Origin: Onchocerca lupi
Lineage: Eukaryota; Nematoda; Chromadorea; Rhabditida; Onchocercidae
Direction: 5' to 3'
Length of the DNA stretch: 64,000 nt
Assembly (NCBI GenBank): GCA_028564675.1
Contig: JAOVVO010000005.1
Span: 1 to 64,000, forward strand
Below the pieces are notes generated by a model that was given only the letters and a program-made list of their open reading frames with translations, searched no databases and had not been told where the DNA came from. A program made the translations under genes and the position numbers. Positions 62,092 to 64,000 of this stretch are shown here, one piece after another (within the stretch, counting starts at the first letter, position 1; each line of letters opens with the position of its first letter).

Positions 62092-62610
62092 TTTTGTATC
62101 AAAAAAAAGGATGAAAAAAGAGCTAAAAGAAACAAGAATGGATATGAACAGAGAAAAAAAAAAGAAACTGTAACTATGTTATATTGTCTCAAAGAAAATT
62201 AACAAGAAATAAAAATATTTAAAAATATAGTAAAAATTACAGTAAAGATTACAATTAAATTGTTACAAAAATACATGCAAATATAAAGCAAAGTTGTCTA
62301 GATCTTGAATAATAATAATAACAACAGTAACAATAAAGAGCGAAGTAAACATGATTAATACATGCAGGATATGTAGAAATCAGAAATTTACAATTAAATT
62401 GATGGAAAAGATGTTTGAAATACAATATGGCAAACAACTAATAACAGTAAATAGAAAGATACAACATGATAACACATTAATGTTTGGCAAACATTTTAGC
62501 AAAATTTGAAAGATATTTTAAAAAATTCGTGATACAATTCAAGAATTAAAATGAAGGAGCCAGACAAAAATTGAAAAGCTTTGCAATATCCTTCCTCATA
62601 TTATGAACAA
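61000..62610. other. Strongly purine-rich, gene-free stretch
   Basis: The plus strand is markedly A/G-rich, with many A runs, an ATAATAATAATAACAACA patch at about 62307 and no supported ORF. Its left part has no feature I can name; its right end would contain the 3' UTR of the fucosyltransferase (minus). Confidence 0.5.
62060..62089 (+). repeat. Uninterrupted A30 run
   Basis: Thirty consecutive A residues. Could be a simple repeat or the tail of an old retroposed sequence; no matching body was recognised upstream. Confidence 0.95.
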
Positions 62611-63892
62611 TTATTCTTCTTTCCAACTTTCAGCAAATTCAGATCCCTCACATTCTGAAGTCCCATGAAACCACTCCTCCACATTTTCATATGTTTTTGC
62701 TGGTCGCTCCTCTAGTAATGCTTCACATAACTTGCAGAAATGAAATCTGAAAGTGCTTCCAATTTTAGGAAACATAAGAAATTCAGTGAGTTTACCCATC
62801 CTAAAACTGCTAATAAGATTAAATTTCAAAACGACTCTTTTTTGTAAAACAAATGTGAAACCTGTATCCAATGTTCTGATACGTACGAACCCAACCATCA
62901 CGACGCCATTTGAAATATTCCAAATAAGCTGTTTTATTAGACATAAGTGTAAGCAAATAATTGGCCATGGCTTGAGCACTTTCAAAATCATCCATTGGTA
63001 TAAAAGACCGCGGCGGAACTAAGCTTAAAATTCATTTAAAATAATTTAAAAGAAATAGATCCATACGGATACTGCATGCAGCACAAATGTTGAAATGGAA
63101 AATTGAACTGAATATATTTCATATATTCAATTGAATATTTTGAGTCTCTATATTTGTCATGATAAAACTTGACTATGCAATGAAAACAAAAATATCAACT
63201 AACTTTTCATACGTTTTCCGTCTCATAACAATGGGAACACTTGGTAGACGATATCGGTCGAAGTACTTCTCCGTAACATAATTCTTACAAACAGTATTTT
63301 CAATTGCAATATAAAAGAAATTCATTGAACCTAAGTCTTTTTCACATTCAGCAACTCGTTTACATGCATCACGTTTATAAGGATTCTCTGCACATGCCCC
63401 ATATCTATCGACCATTATGTATCTTAAATGATATTCCTCGAAAAATTTTCGAATTAACCACTTATATTCCAAGTAATGTTCCCTTTCCGTAGATTAAAGA
63501 TAGCATCGAAACAATCATAAAATTAGGGAATGAATAAACACAGAAAAACCAAAACAATAACAAAAATTATATATATATATATTTCGTTATATTCCATGAA
63601 AAAACGAAGTTCCTTCGGAGAACTAAAATTTTCACATAGTTGAGAAAAGCAATAAAAACTTACTTTTCAAGTTTCTCAACAGCTAATTCTCGTTTCGAAA
63701 CTGTATTGCAGTTCGATACCAACCAAAATATTGCGCCAGTTTTATTTTCCATTATTGTTTTTTCATCATAAGGTAAGTTCTCGGATTTAAAACCATGCAT
63801 TTTATTCATTTCGGGACTAATCCAATAACCTCCGTAAACCCATGGAACATCAGAATCATGCCGATATGTCATTGTCCAATTAAAGAAGTTAC
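62611..63892 (-). CDS. GT10 alpha-1,3-fucosyltransferase (5' partial)
   Basis: Golgi enzyme that transfers fucose from GDP-fucose to GlcNAc-containing glycans. The window holds the last four exons on the minus strand: 63664-63892, 63204-63482, 62862-63023 and 62611-62746 (806 nt, 267 residues to the stop). The coding start lies beyond the right edge, so the cytoplasmic tail, membrane anchor and stem are missing. GT10 signatures in order: NFFNWTMTYRHDSDVPWVYG; IFWLVSNC; VDRYGAC; MNFFYIAIENTVCKNYVTEK; YFDRYRLPSVPIVM; VPPRSFIPMDDF; NKTAYLEYFKWR; FHFCKLCEALLE. The C-terminal Cys pair region matches the family end. The second exon has a weak acceptor (CGGAAAG), chosen because only it keeps phase, and it adds about 15 residues (HYLEYKWLIRKFFEE) compared with the usual spacing before the VDRYG motif. 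Confidence 0.92.
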
Positions 63893-64000
63893 CTGAAAAA
63901 ATTCGTCCTAAAATGATGTTTTCAGTAAAATAACAAAAAAAAAAAAAGAAAAAAACACACAGATTGAATTTTCGAATTACTTTCCTACTGATAATTTAAA

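Overview
The window looks like nuclear DNA of a parasitic nematode, most likely a filarial worm. It is very AT-rich, its genes have many small exons with nematode splice sites (TTTCAG-type acceptors), and the encoded proteins are animal or nematode families. An intron at about 54.6-55.0 kb holds a broken bacterial tldD (metalloprotease) fragment. That is what a nuclear copy of endosymbiont (Wolbachia) DNA would look like, a common feature of filarial genomes. The species is not identifiable from the sequence alone.

Five multi-exon protein genes could be reconstructed by joining phase-compatible exons. (1) 83-11061 (+) is a latrophilin-type adhesion GPCR (SUEL lectin, C-type lectin, HormR, GAIN/GPS, seven membrane segments, cytoplasmic tail), cut at its 5' end by the window edge. 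(2) 25034-28090 (+) is a small cell-surface protein with two immunoglobulin domains and a hydrophobic C-terminus. (3) 41774-43305 (-) is a complete atg-10, the E2-like enzyme that conjugates ATG12. (4) 51177-56806 (+) is a complete vab-9/TMEM47-type claudin-superfamily junction protein. (5) 62611-63892 (-) is the 3' part of a GT10 alpha-1,3-fucosyltransferase, cut at the right window edge.

Between genes 2 and 3 lies an old, decayed BEL/Pao-type LTR retrotransposon (about 32.9-40.9 kb). It has two diverged LTRs, frameshifted gag and protease remnants, a nested third LTR-like copy, a 155-bp tandem repeat, a 24-bp minisatellite and a fold-back inverted repeat. The stretches 11.1-25.0, 28.1-32.9, 43.7-51.1 and 57.1-62.6 kb are mostly gene-poor. 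They hold a few orphan exon-like or decayed coding segments, which are listed with low confidence.

The genes do not form an operon or a shared pathway. Three of the five (latrophilin, Ig protein, VAB-9) act at the cell surface, the fucosyltransferase modifies secretory-pathway glycans, and ATG-10 is cytosolic autophagy machinery. The most unusual observations are the tldD fragment inside a vab-9 intron, two GC-AG introns with the same donor, a latrophilin intron with no usable AG acceptor, a near-perfect 36-bp hairpin just downstream of vab-9, and clustered palindromes in the large vab-9 intron.
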